Origin: Pseudodesulfovibrio sp.
Lineage (GTDB): Bacteria > Desulfobacterota > Desulfovibrionia > Desulfovibrionales > Desulfovibrionaceae
Reading direction: 5' to 3'
NCBI GenBank assembly: GCA_016342345.1
Contig: JAEINO010000015.1
Span: forward strand, 1-64,000
DNA length: 64,000 nucleotides
The stretch's first letter is position 1; each line of letters opens with the position of its first letter. The translations under genes were made by a program, and so were the position numbers. The notes below the pieces were generated by a model that saw only the letters and a program-made list of their open reading frames with translations, was not told the DNA's origin and did not search any database. Positions 30,894 through 39,208 of the stretch are shown in pieces.

Positions 30894-33029
30894 TTATTTG
30901 TAGATCTTGACCCGGGTCGAAACGTGAGCTTCGCCGCCACGCATGTCCTGCTCATCCAACGTGGAACCGGCATCGGCAATAAGTTCATTGTCGCTTGACC
31001 AGTTGCCTCGGGACGCAACCTTTCCCATGGTGTGTCCAAAGCCGTGAATGATGCCTGCACAACCGGGAATGATCTTTTCCGTAAGCTTGATCGGGATTTC
31101 TATTTTGCCGGTGCTTGATTCCATGGTGACCATGTCGCCCTCTTCGAGGCCGAGTTTTTTGGCATCAATGGGATTAATGAGACACGGGTTGGCATCAAGT
31201 CCAGAGATGGGATCGCGAAGCTGGGCGTTGTTCTGGGACCAGGCTCCGGTATTGTTCAGGAAGATGGTTCTGAAGTTGACCAGTATGAACGGGAATTCCT
31301 CTTCGCCGCGACGGTACTCCAGAGGCAGTTCAGGGCTGGGCCATTCCTGGCCTGCATCCTTGTACATCTGCCATTGAAGCTCGATTTTGCCAGAAGGTGT
31401 GTTGAACTTGCCATTGTCTTCATATTTGCGGAATCCGGCAGCTCCGGGGGACCAGAGGCCTCCGTTTTCCTGAAGCTTTTTCACGGACATGCCCACGCCG
31501 GCCAGTTCGATGTCGTAATATTCAACGTCATCCTTGAATGCAAAGTATTCCGGGAACATGCGCTTGCCAAGATCAATGAAGACACTGTTAGCGTGTCTGG
31601 ATTCACCAATGGGTTTGACCACGGGCTGGCACAGGGCCGCGCCATGAGCAAAGTTGTACCACCAGGGCATGTACAGCAATTCCCAGCGTTCATAGTTGGT
31701 CTGGTCAGGCAACACGAGGTCGGCCCATTTCATGGTTTCCGAGGGCATGATTTCGGTAACAACGAGCAGTTCCAGCTTGTAGCTTCCGTCCTCGTTCTTC
31801 ATGGTAACGGCCTTGCGCCATTCGTTTGAACCCATTTCGGACATTGCAGGGTTGCACTCGGTTGCAATGAAGACTTTGAGGGCATCTTCCTTGATGGCCT
31901 GGGCTGCGTACCAGGTCGGTTGCAGGAAGAAGTTGTAGTTGTCGAATTTTTCACGGTCCTTGCCTGTGCGATGGTAGCCAAGCTCCGCGAGGTCAGGAGC
32001 GGGTGGCACAGGTTCGACTGGTGCCATGGGAGCGATATCAGGCAAGGGCTGCCCGCCGGGATTGTCCAGATTGCCTGTGATGACCAGGAAGATGGTCCAG
32101 GCATGACCCCAATCCATGGCATTACCATACATGATGGACTTGAAGGCATCGATGCAGGCACTGGGTGCTTCCGCGACCATTTTAGCCAGTTTCACGATGT
32201 CAGTTGCCGGAACTTCGCAAATCTTGCTCATTGCTTCCGGGGTTTTGTCCTTGATATATGCCTTGAGGTTGTCCATGTCGCCTTCACGGACCCATTTGTC
32301 ACAGAACGGCACGTTATGCAGGTCGTTTTCCAGAAGGTAGTTGCAAACGCCCAGGAACAGGGATGCGTCTCCGCCCGGCTTGATGGGAATCCACCAGTCG
32401 GCCTTGGAGGCTTCCGTGCGGTAGAGGGGATCGATGACGATGAGCTTGGCTCCGCGATCCTTGGCGTCGAGAATGTGTTTTGGAACACATGCATCATCCA
32501 GACAGCCGAAGGGATGACGACCGGACAGGATCATCAGGCCGCCCTTGGGCACGGTGTTGTACATGGGGGCGATGTGATGGTTGGGGAAGCAGCCGAACGT
32601 ATGAATCATCGCCATGATCTTGCCGGAGTCGCAATGCGGCAGGCCTGTGGATATGAATCCTCCGCAGGCGTTGACGAAACGCCATTTGGGGTCGGTCACG
32701 GAGTGGGGGAACATGGAGTAGGTGAACTTGTGGGCTTCGCCACGATCACGAAGCTCGGTCAGCTTTGTTTCCATGATCTCCATGGCTTCGTCCCAGGTAA
32801 TGCGTTCGAAGTTTCCGCTGCCGCGTTCGCCTACGCGTTTCATGGGAAATTTGAGCCGTTCAGAGGAATACAGCGAGGTTATACCGGCCATGCCCTTGAC
32901 GCAGACCTTGCCGCGACCTCGGGGGTTGCCTTTCACTTCCTTGACGACACCATTTTCCACGCGAGCCAGAATTGCACATTCGGCCTTGCACTGATAGCAA
33001 ATGGTTGGAATCCACCCATCTTCATACAT
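30894..33029 (-). CDS. Cytoplasmic molybdopterin (DMSO reductase family) oxidoreductase
   Basis: A 711-residue catalytic subunit binding Mo- or W-bisPGD. A single 4Fe-4S site (C11, C14, C18, C43) opens the protein with no Tat signal, so it works in the cytoplasm. C133 in GLPHCDSGK is the likely metal ligand, by its position ahead of SGRHPFG. The C-terminal cofactor domain (about 580-700) includes INPIDAKKLGLEEGD. Thiosulfate/polysulfide reductase-type enzymes are the nearest look-alikes, but those are usually exported. Neighbours are a ferredoxin subunit, an FNT channel and a tiny membrane protein. The substrate is not evident; AGGAG precedes the ATG. Confidence 0.85.
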   Translation of the reverse strand: MYEDGWIPTICYQCKAECAILARVENGVVKEVKGNPRGRGKVCVKGMAGITSLYSSERLKFPMKRVGERGSGNFERITWDEAMEIMETKLTELRDRGEAHKFTYSMFPHSVTDPKWRFVNACGGFISTGLPHCDSGKIMAMIHTFGCFPNHHIAPMYNTVPKGGLMILSGRHPFGCLDDACVPKHILDAKDRGAKLIVIDPLYRTEASKADWWIPIKPGGDASLFLGVCNYLLENDLHNVPFCDKWVREGDMDNLKAYIKDKTPEAMSKICEVPATDIVKLAKMVAEAPSACIDAFKSIMYGNAMDWGHAWTIFLVITGNLDNPGGQPLPDIAPMAPVEPVPPAPDLAELGYHRTGKDREKFDNYNFFLQPTWYAAQAIKEDALKVFIATECNPAMSEMGSNEWRKAVTMKNEDGSYKLELLVVTEIMPSETMKWADLVLPDQTNYERWELLYMPWWYNFAHGAALCQPVVKPIGESRHANSVFIDLGKRMFPEYFAFKDDVEYYDIELAGVGMSVKKLQENGGLWSPGAAGFRKYEDNGKFNTPSGKIELQWQMYKDAGQEWPSPELPLEYRRGEEEFPFILVNFRTIFLNNTGAWSQNNAQLRDPISGLDANPCLINPIDAKKLGLEEGDMVTMESSTGKIEIPIKLTEKIIPGCAGIIHGFGHTMGKVASRGNWSSDNELIADAGSTLDEQDMRGGEAHVSTRVKIYK

Positions 33030-33068
33030 ATCGTACTCCTATGTTTGTTCGGTAGCCTGAAAACTGAA

Positions 33069-33203
33069 TTATTCGCCTTGTCGCTCTTTGTCACTTAAAC
33101 GATATTTTTTTCGGTATGTGTTTCCGATGATTCCGATGATCACCCATGCGCCGATAAAGATACCCCAGATGACAGGATTTAACGGGTTGTAATCGTAGTT
33201 CAT
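33069..33203 (-). CDS. 44-residue single-span membrane protein
   Basis: Encodes MNYDYNPLNPVIWGIFIGAW, then VIIGIIGNTYRKKYRLSDKE and RQGE. One hydrophobic span (about 11-28) is followed by a basic cluster RKKYR, predicting the C terminus on the cytoplasmic side. The start overlaps the stop of the FNT gene as ATGA, and AAGGAG lies 5 nt before it, so translation is coupled. The molybdoenzyme gene follows 39 bp later. It may be a small channel subunit or a membrane tether for the cytoplasmic enzyme; function is not known. Confidence 0.75.
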   Translation of the reverse strand: MNYDYNPLNPVIWGIFIGAWVIIGIIGNTYRKKYRLSDKERQGE

Positions 33204-34102
33204 CCACACTCCTTACGGGTTTTGTCCGTTACAATCTGGTCCCGACGTGTGCGGTACATTTCCTTGAGCTTGAGAGGATCGGCCACAAGCTGAAATACCA
33301 CCGCAACAAAAAGAGTTCCGCCAATGAGATTTCCCATGACAGTAAACAACTGATTGTGTGCCCACCCGAATTTTCCGAAGCCCCAATGCATCAGCACGGG
33401 AGTTATATTGTTCATACCGGTAACCGCCTCAAGCCAGAGATCCTGTTGGAAAAGCGGTACTGCCAGAAATCCGATGTTTGCGATGCAATGTTCATTCATG
33501 CCAGCCACAAATGCAAGAGGGCCGTAGGCGGTAAGCATGATCTTGCTCATGTCGTCATTGGTCTTCATGAAAAGGATGGCAGCAGACTGGAGCGTCCATG
33601 TACAGATGATGCCCATGACGAAAATCTCCATGGAGGTTTCACCTGTCTTTGCCAAACCGATGTCGTGTGCCCGCATGAGCCAGGGAAGTGCATGGTAGCC
33701 GCCCCCTTTGCTCATAATCCACATGAATGACATGGACCCGATGAAGTTGCCGATGTAGCCCACCAAGACGCCTAGAAAGAACTGTTTCCACGAAATGCGA
33801 TTGTTAAACACACCCACAAGGCCATAGGCCATGTCTGCGGTTACGAGAGTCATCCCGCTGAACATGATGATTACAAGTGAGAACATGAACACCAATCCCA
33901 TGAGCAGATTGGCCAATCCAGGGGCCAGATTCTCGGACACTCCAGCTGATACGGACAGAGCCAGCATGGCACCGAAACAGACAAACGCACCGCCTGCAAA
34001 TGCTGAGATCAGAAAAGCCATGGGGCGTTTGTTGAGCATCCCCCATTTCTTGTCACAGAGGTCTGCTACCTCAATAATATGTTCCTCGGAATTCAATGGC
34101 AT
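33200..34102 (-). CDS. Formate/nitrite transporter (FNT) family channel
   Basis: A 300-residue inner-membrane pentameric channel of the FocA/NirC/HSC family, with six TM segments. The central conserved histidine is in GMNEHCIANIG (near 205), and the broken TM blocks FAGGAFVCFGAMLALS and FSGMTLVTADM are typical. FNT members carry formate, nitrite, lactate or hydrosulfide; the selectivity here cannot be read with confidence. ATG 34102 is preferred, with AGGAG 7-8 nt upstream. It heads the operon with the small membrane protein and the molybdoenzyme, so it probably moves that enzyme's substrate or product. Confidence 0.9.
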   Translation of the reverse strand: MPLNSEEHIIEVADLCDKKWGMLNKRPMAFLISAFAGGAFVCFGAMLALSVSAGVSENLAPGLANLLMGLVFMFSLVIIMFSGMTLVTADMAYGLVGVFNNRISWKQFFLGVLVGYIGNFIGSMSFMWIMSKGGGYHALPWLMRAHDIGLAKTGETSMEIFVMGIICTWTLQSAAILFMKTNDDMSKIMLTAYGPLAFVAGMNEHCIANIGFLAVPLFQQDLWLEAVTGMNNITPVLMHWGFGKFGWAHNQLFTVMGNLIGGTLFVAVVFQLVADPLKLKEMYRTRRDQIVTDKTRKECG

Positions 34103-34127
34103 CAAATTCTCCTGCTAAAACGCTGGG

Positions 34128-34149
34128 TGCCCTGTCAGTTGTGAGGGCA
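34128..34149. promoter_or_regulatory. Inverted repeat in the FNT leader
   Basis: TGCCCT (34128-34133) and AGGGCA (34144-34149) form a 6-bp dyad with a 10-bp gap about 25 bp upstream of the FNT start codon. It may be an operator or leader hairpin. No clear consensus promoter was identified in 34150-34393. Confidence 0.35.
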
Positions 34150-34393
34150 TAAACATTTTGCTTCTCCCGCAATGGGTTGCATGTTTGTTTTCAATTCCAT
34201 TGTACGGCGCGGTGCACTGCGCGCAGGCTGTTTTTCAACGCCTACAGAATAAAGAGCCATGGCGATCTGAAAAGGTTACCTGTCTGGAGAAAAAAAATGA
34301 AAATCTTGAATTGTATGAGGGAGGCGAATGTCTCTTTTGAAGGGATGATCCTGGTTTGATGCGATCAGGACTTGGATGGCGACGATAAATTTA

Positions 34394-35794
34394 TCAGCAA
34401 AATTCGTTGCATACGAAGTCGTCAAGATTGCAGGTGCGGGACAAGACTCCACTGGCCACGGCAAGTCGCATGAACTCGGCCATCCTGCTTTTGTCCGGTC
34501 TCAAGTTGTCAAAAGTAATGATTTTTTCTTCAAGCACTCGCGCGGCAAGGCTGCTCGAAACTCCTGTGTACATGGCCTGGGTCGCGGCACAGTAATCAAT
34601 GTCGGTATGCAGTTTATCCCTCGCCTGGAGCAGGATCTGGACATAGTCGCTGACACGATCGGGATGGGCCTGATAAAAATCTTCGCGTACCGCTACAACG
34701 CAACAGATATGTCCTGGAGCCATTTCCTTGGAGCGGATAATCTGGTTTGCATCTCCATCGAATACGCATTTGGTGCTCCATGGTTCCGCACAGAAAAATG
34801 CGTCGATAGTCTGCTTTTTCAAGGAATTGATGGCATAGGACGGGTTGGTGTCGGCAATGCTGATATTGTCCCATAGATTTGGATATTCATGGGCCAGCTT
34901 GCTCAGAATTACCCGATGTGTAGAAAACTGGCCTGGAACGCCTACGAGTTTGCCTTGAAGCTTGATGGCTGAAGTGGCAAGCGCGCTTCCGTCATGGTGG
35001 CCGTCCATGATGTATTTGAGGCGTGTCCCGGAATTGCAAAGTTGCATGGCAAGCGGAGCCATGATGAAGGCTGCGTCAATGCGTCCCTGTTTCAAGGCCT
35101 CGGAAAGCGCGCTCCATGACAGAAAACGTTTCATGTGGCTTCGAGAATTCCGTTCTTTTCCAAGCCTATGGGCGACCATGCCCAAAAGATGATCTGAAAT
35201 GGGAAGATACCCGACTCGAATGGAGGATTTGTCAAGTTGTCCGGCAAGCATTTCGGCCAGCAAAGGGTGAGCACTGTGCAGACGTTTGCGCACGGTCCCT
35301 GGCTTCAGAGCAAGTTTGTCAGCGATTTCCTCGATGGAATGACCTGATGCAAAATACAGGTGGCAGACGTCTCGAAGAGGGGCTGACAATTGTGAAAATG
35401 CATTGTTGACCGCAGCCCGGAAGCAAAGTTGTTCATAGCTTGCTGCCGGGTCCATGGATTTTGGGGCCAGAGGCTCGTAGTGCTCCAGTCCATCGAGTGA
35501 TACTTCCCGGCCTCGTTTGCGCAGATGTCGGTAACACTGTGATTTGACGATGGTTTTTAGCCATGGTGCAAAACTTTCAATATTCCGAAGCTGGTCAAGT
35601 TTGGAGAGCGAAATAAGAAGAGATTCCTGCACAACGTCCTGAGCATCTTCATTTGAACGAAGGATATGATTTGCCTGGGCGATAATTACAGGCATCAGAT
35701 CGGAAATCAGCCCACTTAGTTGGCGTGGTTCTTCTCTGGTTTCCGGGTGATTCAATTGCGTATTTTGCAAGTCTGATTTCATGAATTGGGCCAT
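34394..35794 (-). CDS. ECF sigma factor fused to NrtA/CmpA-type solute-binding domain
   Basis: A 466-residue protein without signal peptide. Residues 33-97 are sigma region 2 (EDAQDVVQESLLISLSKLDQ, then WLKTIVKSQCYRHLRKRGR). Residues 133-182 are sigma region 4 (LSAPLRDVCHLYFASGHSIE, then KPGTVRKRLH). Residues 191 to about 440 match the nitrate/bicarbonate ABC solute-binding fold: IRVGYLPISD, RIDAAFIMAPLA, VGVPGQFSTH, TIDAFFCAEPWS. The fusion suggests a one-component cytoplasmic sensor whose ligand controls promoter use. The isolated NrtA-like protein NasS is a known cytoplasmic nitrate sensor. The FNT-molybdoenzyme operon starts 292 bp downstream on the same strand and is the obvious target. 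The ligand is unproven. Confidence 0.85.
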   Translation of the reverse strand: MAQFMKSDLQNTQLNHPETREEPRQLSGLISDLMPVIIAQANHILRSNEDAQDVVQESLLISLSKLDQLRNIESFAPWLKTIVKSQCYRHLRKRGREVSLDGLEHYEPLAPKSMDPAASYEQLCFRAAVNNAFSQLSAPLRDVCHLYFASGHSIEEIADKLALKPGTVRKRLHSAHPLLAEMLAGQLDKSSIRVGYLPISDHLLGMVAHRLGKERNSRSHMKRFLSWSALSEALKQGRIDAAFIMAPLAMQLCNSGTRLKYIMDGHHDGSALATSAIKLQGKLVGVPGQFSTHRVILSKLAHEYPNLWDNISIADTNPSYAINSLKKQTIDAFFCAEPWSTKCVFDGDANQIIRSKEMAPGHICCVVAVREDFYQAHPDRVSDYVQILLQARDKLHTDIDYCAATQAMYTGVSSSLAARVLEEKIITFDNLRPDKSRMAEFMRLAVASGVLSRTCNLDDFVCNEFC

Positions 35795-35868
35795 GAACCA
35801 CCAATTGAGAACCCATTGTAGAATGAAGTAAAAGAGGAAACCATCACTATTGTTTGGATAGTCATTTT

Positions 35869-35901
35869 AGAATATATGGTTGTTGTTTTTGTCTCAACAA
35901 C
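35869..35901 (-). promoter_or_regulatory. Promoter and dyad upstream of the ECF-fusion gene
   Basis: On the minus strand TTGAGA (35897-35892), 17 bp, TATTCT (35874-35869) form a sigma-70-like promoter. The dyad GTTGTTG-N9-CAACAAC (35879-35901) covers the -35 box and spacer. A related dyad, ACAAC-GT-GTTGT, lies at 35939-35950. Confidence 0.5.
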
Positions 35902-36225
35902 ATTGCATTGCATGGCTGCGGTGTATCAAACATGCTCAACAACGTGTTGTGTTCGATTCTTATGCAACTTTCCTTTTGAACAATATATCATAATGCTTTT
36001 TAGTTTACAATTGGCTATCTCGCTAATTCGTCATGAATCGGTTGAGCCATGCGCTGCCATGTCTGAACCCGTTTGTGGAAGTTCGAAAACGGGCAATAGG
36101 GTTGATGGATGGTTGAATTAAAAGAATAATCACGAGAGCATGATTCATATGAATCGTCTGCTTTGTTACATTTGATGTTGTTTATGGAGACATAGTCTGC
36201 CCAGGGCAAGGGAAGATGTAACAAA
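35902..36225. other. Intergenic stretch without a convincing gene
   Basis: This AT-rich stretch between the ECF-fusion gene promoter and the glpV terminator holds the ACAAC-GT-GTTGT dyad (35939-35950). I see nothing else here; an 81-codon plus-strand frame (35876-36121) has no ribosome site and no recognisable domain. Confidence 0.5.
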
Positions 36226-36253
36226 TGAAAAGGGGCACTCTTGAGAGTGCCCC
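36226..36253 (-). terminator. Terminator of the glp transport operon
   Basis: GGGGCACTCT and AGAGTGCCCC form a perfect 10-bp stem (36232-36253). On the minus strand it is followed by TTTTC. It lies 26 bp past the glpV stop. Confidence 0.85.
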
Positions 36254-36279
36254 TGATGTTCATGTGTCGAGGATGAAGG

Positions 36280-38007
36280 CTATTTAACCTTGCCAGCCTG
36301 CCATGCCTTGATCAGCTTGTCGTAGTCGACTGTTTCGCCCTGAGGCTTTTCGTTGGCCAGTTTGGCCTTCGGGGAACCGGGCTGGTTCAACCAGTAGGAC
36401 TCTTCGCGGGGCTTGTTCAGCTTGGGACCGCATTCGCCCAGGATGCCTGCACGTTCGAGACGCATCATGATCTTGTCCTGTTCTGCGGCGAGATTGTCCA
36501 TGGCTTTGTCAACGGTGACTTCACCGGCAACAGCTTCACCAATGTTCTGCCACCAGAGTTGAGACAGCTTTGGGTATTCGGGAACGTTGGTGCCAGTGGG
36601 GGTCCAGGCAACGCGAGCCGGGCTGCGATAGAATTCCACCAGGCCACCCAGCTTGGGAGCACGTTCGGTGAAGGACTTGTCGCGGATGTCGGAATCGCGA
36701 ATGGGGGTCAGACCAACGTGGGCCTTCTTCAGGGAGGTGGTCTTGGCAACGCAGAACTGTGCGAACAGCCATGCGGCCTGACGACGTTTGAGCGGAGTGG
36801 ATTTGAGCAGGGTCCAGGAACCGCAGTCCTGATAACCGAGCTTCTGGCCTTCTACCCAGTAGGGACCGTGCGGGGACGGAGCCATGCGCCATTTGGGTGT
36901 GCCGTCAGCGTTGACAACTGGTGTGCCTATTTCAACCATGGAAGCGGTGAAAGCGGTGTACCAGAAGATCTGCTGGGCAACGTTGCCCTTGGCCAGGCTG
37001 GGGAGGGACTGATAGAAGTCCATGCCCAAAGCACCAGGAGGCGCGTACTTACGCAGCCATTCCATGTACTTACGTAATGCATACTTGGCGGCAGGGCCGT
37101 TTGTGGCGCCACCACGGGAAACAGAGGAACCGACAGGTCTGCAACCTTCGACACGGATGCCCCATTCATCGACAGGCTTGCCGTTGGGGATACCCTTGTC
37201 GCCAGCACCGGCCATGGACAGCCATGCATCGGTGAAACGCCAGCCGAGGTCCGGAGCTTTCTTGCCGTAATCCATGTGTCCGTAAATGGCCTTGCCGTCG
37301 ATTTCCTTGACGTCTTCACTGAAGAATTCGGCAATGTCTTCGTATGCGGACCAGTTGACCGGCACACCCAGTTCATAGCCGTACTTGGCTTTGAAGGCTT
37401 TTTTCAATTCAGGTTTCTGGAACCAGTCATAGCGGAACCAGTATAGGTTCGCGAACTGTTGGTCAGGCAACTGATAGAGCTTGCCGTCAGGGCCGGTGGT
37501 AAAGGATTTTCCCATGAAATCGTCGATGTCGAGAGTCGGCAGGGTGACGGATTTGCCTTCGCCGGTCATCCAGTCGGTCAGGTTGACCACATGGCCGGAA
37601 CGGAAGTGGGTACCGATCAGGTCGGAGTCGTTGATGTAGGCATCAAAGACGTTTTCGCCTGACTGGAATTGCACCTGCAACTTTTCGATGACGTCACCTT
37701 CCTGAATCAGGTCGTGGGTGACCTCGACGCCGGTGATTTCATAGAAGGCCTTGGCAAGCACCTTGGATTCGTACTCGTGAGTGGGGATGGTCTCGGAGAC
37801 GACCTTGATTTTCATGCCCTTGAAGGGAGCAGCGGCCTTGATGAACCACTCCATTTCCTCCATCTGCTGGGCTTTGGTCAACGTGGAAGGTTGAAACTCG
37901 TTGTCGATCCATTTCTTTGCAGCCTCTTTGTCGGCAAAACCGACACTGGCAAGGCTGAGGCATGCTACTGTGAGCACTCCTGTCATTAATAAACGCCGCA
38001 ACTTCAT
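36280..38007 (-). CDS. glpV: Glycerol ABC transporter, periplasmic binding protein (GlpV-like)
   Basis: A 575-residue extracytoplasmic solute-binding protein, unusually long for the class and matching the GlpV type known from the Rhizobium glpSTPQUV system. The start MKLRRLLMTGVLTVACLSL gives a signal peptide cleaved near ASVGFA-DKE (about residue 26). ATG 38007 is preferred, with GGAGG 5-6 nt upstream; an ATG 10 codons earlier lacks a site. It is last in the operon and preceded by glpU. The glycerol assignment rests on gene order and the adjacent glpRABK genes. Confidence 0.85.
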   Translation of the reverse strand: MKLRRLLMTGVLTVACLSLASVGFADKEAAKKWIDNEFQPSTLTKAQQMEEMEWFIKAAAPFKGMKIKVVSETIPTHEYESKVLAKAFYEITGVEVTHDLIQEGDVIEKLQVQFQSGENVFDAYINDSDLIGTHFRSGHVVNLTDWMTGEGKSVTLPTLDIDDFMGKSFTTGPDGKLYQLPDQQFANLYWFRYDWFQKPELKKAFKAKYGYELGVPVNWSAYEDIAEFFSEDVKEIDGKAIYGHMDYGKKAPDLGWRFTDAWLSMAGAGDKGIPNGKPVDEWGIRVEGCRPVGSSVSRGGATNGPAAKYALRKYMEWLRKYAPPGALGMDFYQSLPSLAKGNVAQQIFWYTAFTASMVEIGTPVVNADGTPKWRMAPSPHGPYWVEGQKLGYQDCGSWTLLKSTPLKRRQAAWLFAQFCVAKTTSLKKAHVGLTPIRDSDIRDKSFTERAPKLGGLVEFYRSPARVAWTPTGTNVPEYPKLSQLWWQNIGEAVAGEVTVDKAMDNLAAEQDKIMMRLERAGILGECGPKLNKPREESYWLNQPGSPKAKLANEKPQGETVDYDKLIKAWQAGKVK

Positions 38008-38107
38008 ACGTACCTCCGTATGCTGATTAAAAAACACCTCTACCTCTAGTATCTTTTACAGCCCATCGGCTTTCCCTGTCCCTGTTCGGGATGTCGCATG
38101 GTTCGGG

Positions 38108-38386
38108 TTATCCCCAGCGCATGAGTACAATGAGAAAACAAATGGATATTACCGTTGCAATCCATAGGCTTAAATCAGTCAGTCCCACCCAGGTCAGGTG
38201 GATGTAGGCACTCCCCAGCAGGCCGATGAAAAGGCGATCTCCACGGGTTGTTGTCAATGGCAGTAAACCTCGCCGGGCCACGCAAGGAGAAACGACTTCC
38301 CACACTGTCATGCCGATGAGGATCAGGGCGATGACGCAGAAGAATCCCGCCGTTACCGGTGTCCAAGCCATCCATTCCAGAGTCAT
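38108..38386 (-). CDS. glpU: GlpU-like small membrane protein (DUF2160)
   Basis: A 92-residue inner-membrane protein with three hydrophobic spans (about 10-32, 50-65 and 70-90), matching the DUF2160 family found in glpSTPQUV operons. It lies between glpQ and glpV, as in Rhizobium. Its exact role in the transporter is unknown; it is probably an accessory membrane subunit. Confidence 0.8.
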   Translation of the reverse strand: MTLEWMAWTPVTAGFFCVIALILIGMTVWEVVSPCVARRGLLPLTTTRGDRLFIGLLGSAYIHLTWVGLTDLSLWIATVISICFLIVLMRWG

Positions 38387-38404
38387 ATTCGTATCCTTCT
38401 TGGC

Positions 38405-39208
38405 TTAGACCCGACCAAGGGCAAATCCCTTGGCAAGGTGGTTACGTACAAACCAGATGACCAGTGCGCCCGGAACAATGGTCAGGATGCCGGCAGCAGC
38501 CAGCAGACCCCAGTCCAGACCGGTGGCACTTACCGTGCGGGTCATGGTTGCCGCGATGGGCTTGGCTGCAGTGGTTGTCAATGTCCTGGCCAGGAGCAGT
38601 TCCACCCAGCTGAACATGAAACAGAAGAAGGCTGTTACGCCAATTCCGGCGCGGATGAGCGGGATGAATACCCTGATGAAGAAACGCGGGAAACTGTAAC
38701 CGTCAATGAAGGCTGTTTCATCGATCTCCCTTGGGACGCCTGACATGAATCCTTCGAGAATCCAGACTGACAGCGGAACGTTGAACAGACAGTGTGCCAG
38801 GGCAACCGCAATATGCGTGTCGATCAGGTTGAATGTCGAATACAACTGGAAGAACGGCAGCAGGAAAACCGCAGGCGGAGCCATCCGGTTGGTCAGCAAC
38901 CAGAAGAAGATGTGTTTGTCTCCGATAAAGCGGTACCGGGAAAAGGCATATGCCGCAGGGAGTGCTGCCAGCAGCGAAATGACGGTGTTGATGGTCACGT
39001 AGATGATCGAGTTGATGTACCCGGAATACCATGATGAATCAGTGAAGATTTTCATGTAGTTGGCAATGGTCGGATCAGCCGGATACCATGCGAAGGTTCC
39101 CATGATGTCAGCGTTGGTGCGAAGCGACATGTTGAGCATCCAGTAAATCGGCAGGAACAGCAGACCCAGATACAGGATAAGGCCTATGGTTCTTTTGCGT
39201 ATTATCAT
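38405..39208 (-). CDS. glpQ: Glycerol ABC transporter permease (GlpQ-like)
   Basis: A 267-residue ABC permease of the MalG type with six TM segments. The cytoplasmic EAA loop is visible as EIDETAFIDGYSFPRFFIRV. ATG 39208 overlaps the glpP stop as ATGA and has AGGAG 7 nt upstream. A much longer frame reaches upstream to 39598 but lies inside glpP and is rejected. With GlpP it forms the membrane pore. Confidence 0.9.
   Translation of the reverse strand: MIIRKRTIGLILYLGLLFLPIYWMLNMSLRTNADIMGTFAWYPADPTIANYMKIFTDSSWYSGYINSIIYVTINTVISLLAALPAAYAFSRYRFIGDKHIFFWLLTNRMAPPAVFLLPFFQLYSTFNLIDTHIAVALAHCLFNVPLSVWILEGFMSGVPREIDETAFIDGYSFPRFFIRVFIPLIRAGIGVTAFFCFMFSWVELLLARTLTTTAAKPIAATMTRTVSATGLDWGLLAAAGILTIVPGALVIWFVRNHLAKGFALGRV

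Noticed and set aside
34301-34360. Short plus-strand frame starting MKILNCMREANV between the FNT and ECF-fusion genes
   Set aside because: Only about 20 codons with a poorly spaced GGAG; nothing else supports it.
35876-36121. 81-codon plus-strand frame in the gap before glpV
   Set aside because: No ribosome site or conserved motif is visible, and it overlaps the promoter dyads of the ECF-fusion gene.
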